NCBI GenBank assembly: GCA_029263395.1
Contig: JAJCXO010000132.1
Span: forward strand, 1 to 64,000
Length of the DNA: 64,000 nucleotides
Direction: 5' to 3'
From: Acidobacteriota bacterium
GTDB taxonomy: Bacteria; Acidobacteriota; Thermoanaerobaculia; Multivoradales; J023
Positions 63,796 through 64,000 of this stretch are shown piece by piece. A program made the position numbers and the translations under genes. Under the pieces are notes generated by a model, which made no database searches, was not told the origin of the DNA, and worked only from the letters and a program-made list of their open reading frames with translations. Positions within the stretch are counted from its first letter, which is position 1; every line of letters starts with the position of its first letter.

Positions 63796-64000
63796 CGAGT
63801 TGGGTCGCTATCGCACGGCTCGAGGCTGTTGCGGTATGGCTGAGTCGCCACTTGTCCGATTCGGCACCCTTCCGACCGGCAAAACCGACCGACAAAGATG
63901 ACTAGCACCGTGAATCGATGGGCCAAGCCATGCGTTATTGAGCAGCGGACGGACCATTGTGCGATAGATTCAGCGTATGGTCACATTATCACCTTCAGCG
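63796..64000. other. Window end, no gene seen
   Basis: The last 205 bp show no recognisable coding region, RNA gene or terminator with a clear U-tract. Confidence 0.5.

Overview
This GC-rich window (roughly 60 % G+C by eye) looks chromosomal. It probably comes from an Acidobacteriota-like bacterium, perhaps Thermoanaerobaculia. That is inferred from gene types, not from a marker gene. The pointers are a PadR regulator next to an FtsX/MacB permease of the ADOP type (acidobacterial duplicated orphan permease), a second ADOP-like permease with two decayed copies, a TonB-dependent receptor with an N-terminal carboxypeptidase-regulatory-like domain, a sulfatase-like lipoprotein with TPRs, and a giant two-component-propeller hybrid kinase. 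I saw no rRNA, tRNA or CRISPR array.

Layout. 0.5-4.8 kb: ECF sigma factor, membrane anti-sigma-like protein, sulfatase-like/TPR lipoprotein. 4.8-15.2 kb: outer-membrane receptor, then a probable amino-sugar salvage set. This set has a BadF/MurK-type kinase overlapping an SSS symporter, converging on a very large secreted fusion of GH3 NagZ, serine beta-lactamase-fold (AmiE-like) and DUF1343/NamZ domains; a gene remnant lies between. 15.7-22.9 kb: three tandem secreted subtilases ending in WSDG-type hexapeptide repeats and one shared C-terminal tail. The middle one is split by an intact ISL3-family element whose 8-bp target duplication and inverted repeats can be read exactly. 23.0-28.7 kb: hybrid histidine kinase. 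28.8-31.8 kb: PadR plus ADOP permease. 32-34 kb: metallophosphoesterase.

33.9-39.9 kb is a rearranged zone. It holds a duplicated 3' end of the phosphoesterase that beheads a ParE toxin next to an intact ParD, a 42-bp VNTR, a 355-bp direct repeat of an ADOP 3' end, and between the repeats a three-gene decaying operon (trypsin-ankyrin protein, membrane protein, secreted protein) with two single-base frameshifts. 39.6-43.4 kb: ADOP-like permease, then an ArsR-SRPBCC-DoxX-like operon whose promoter, operator and start codon overlap. 44.2-50.1 kb: a predicted two-gene immune or signalling cassette, SEFIR-Ser/Thr kinase-STAND NTPase (1028 aa) translationally coupled to an AAA ATPase with a C-terminal PD-(D/E)XK nuclease fold, divergent from an AraC-HTH/TPR regulator. 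50.5-63.8 kb is mostly housekeeping: NAD(P)-binding DUF2867 protein, lipid kinase-MgtC-antiporter operon, QEGLA protein, cation-chloride cotransporter, MgtE, a fused diadenylate cyclase-YbbR protein, and a CNNM/CorC-like transporter.

The best candidates for something new are the SEFIR-kinase-STAND/nuclease cassette, the one-polypeptide NagZ-AmiE-NamZ muropeptide degrader, the WSDG-tailed subtilase trio, and the CdaA-CdaR fusion. A theme across the window is in-frame 12-, 15- or 18-bp tandem repeats in at least eight genes.
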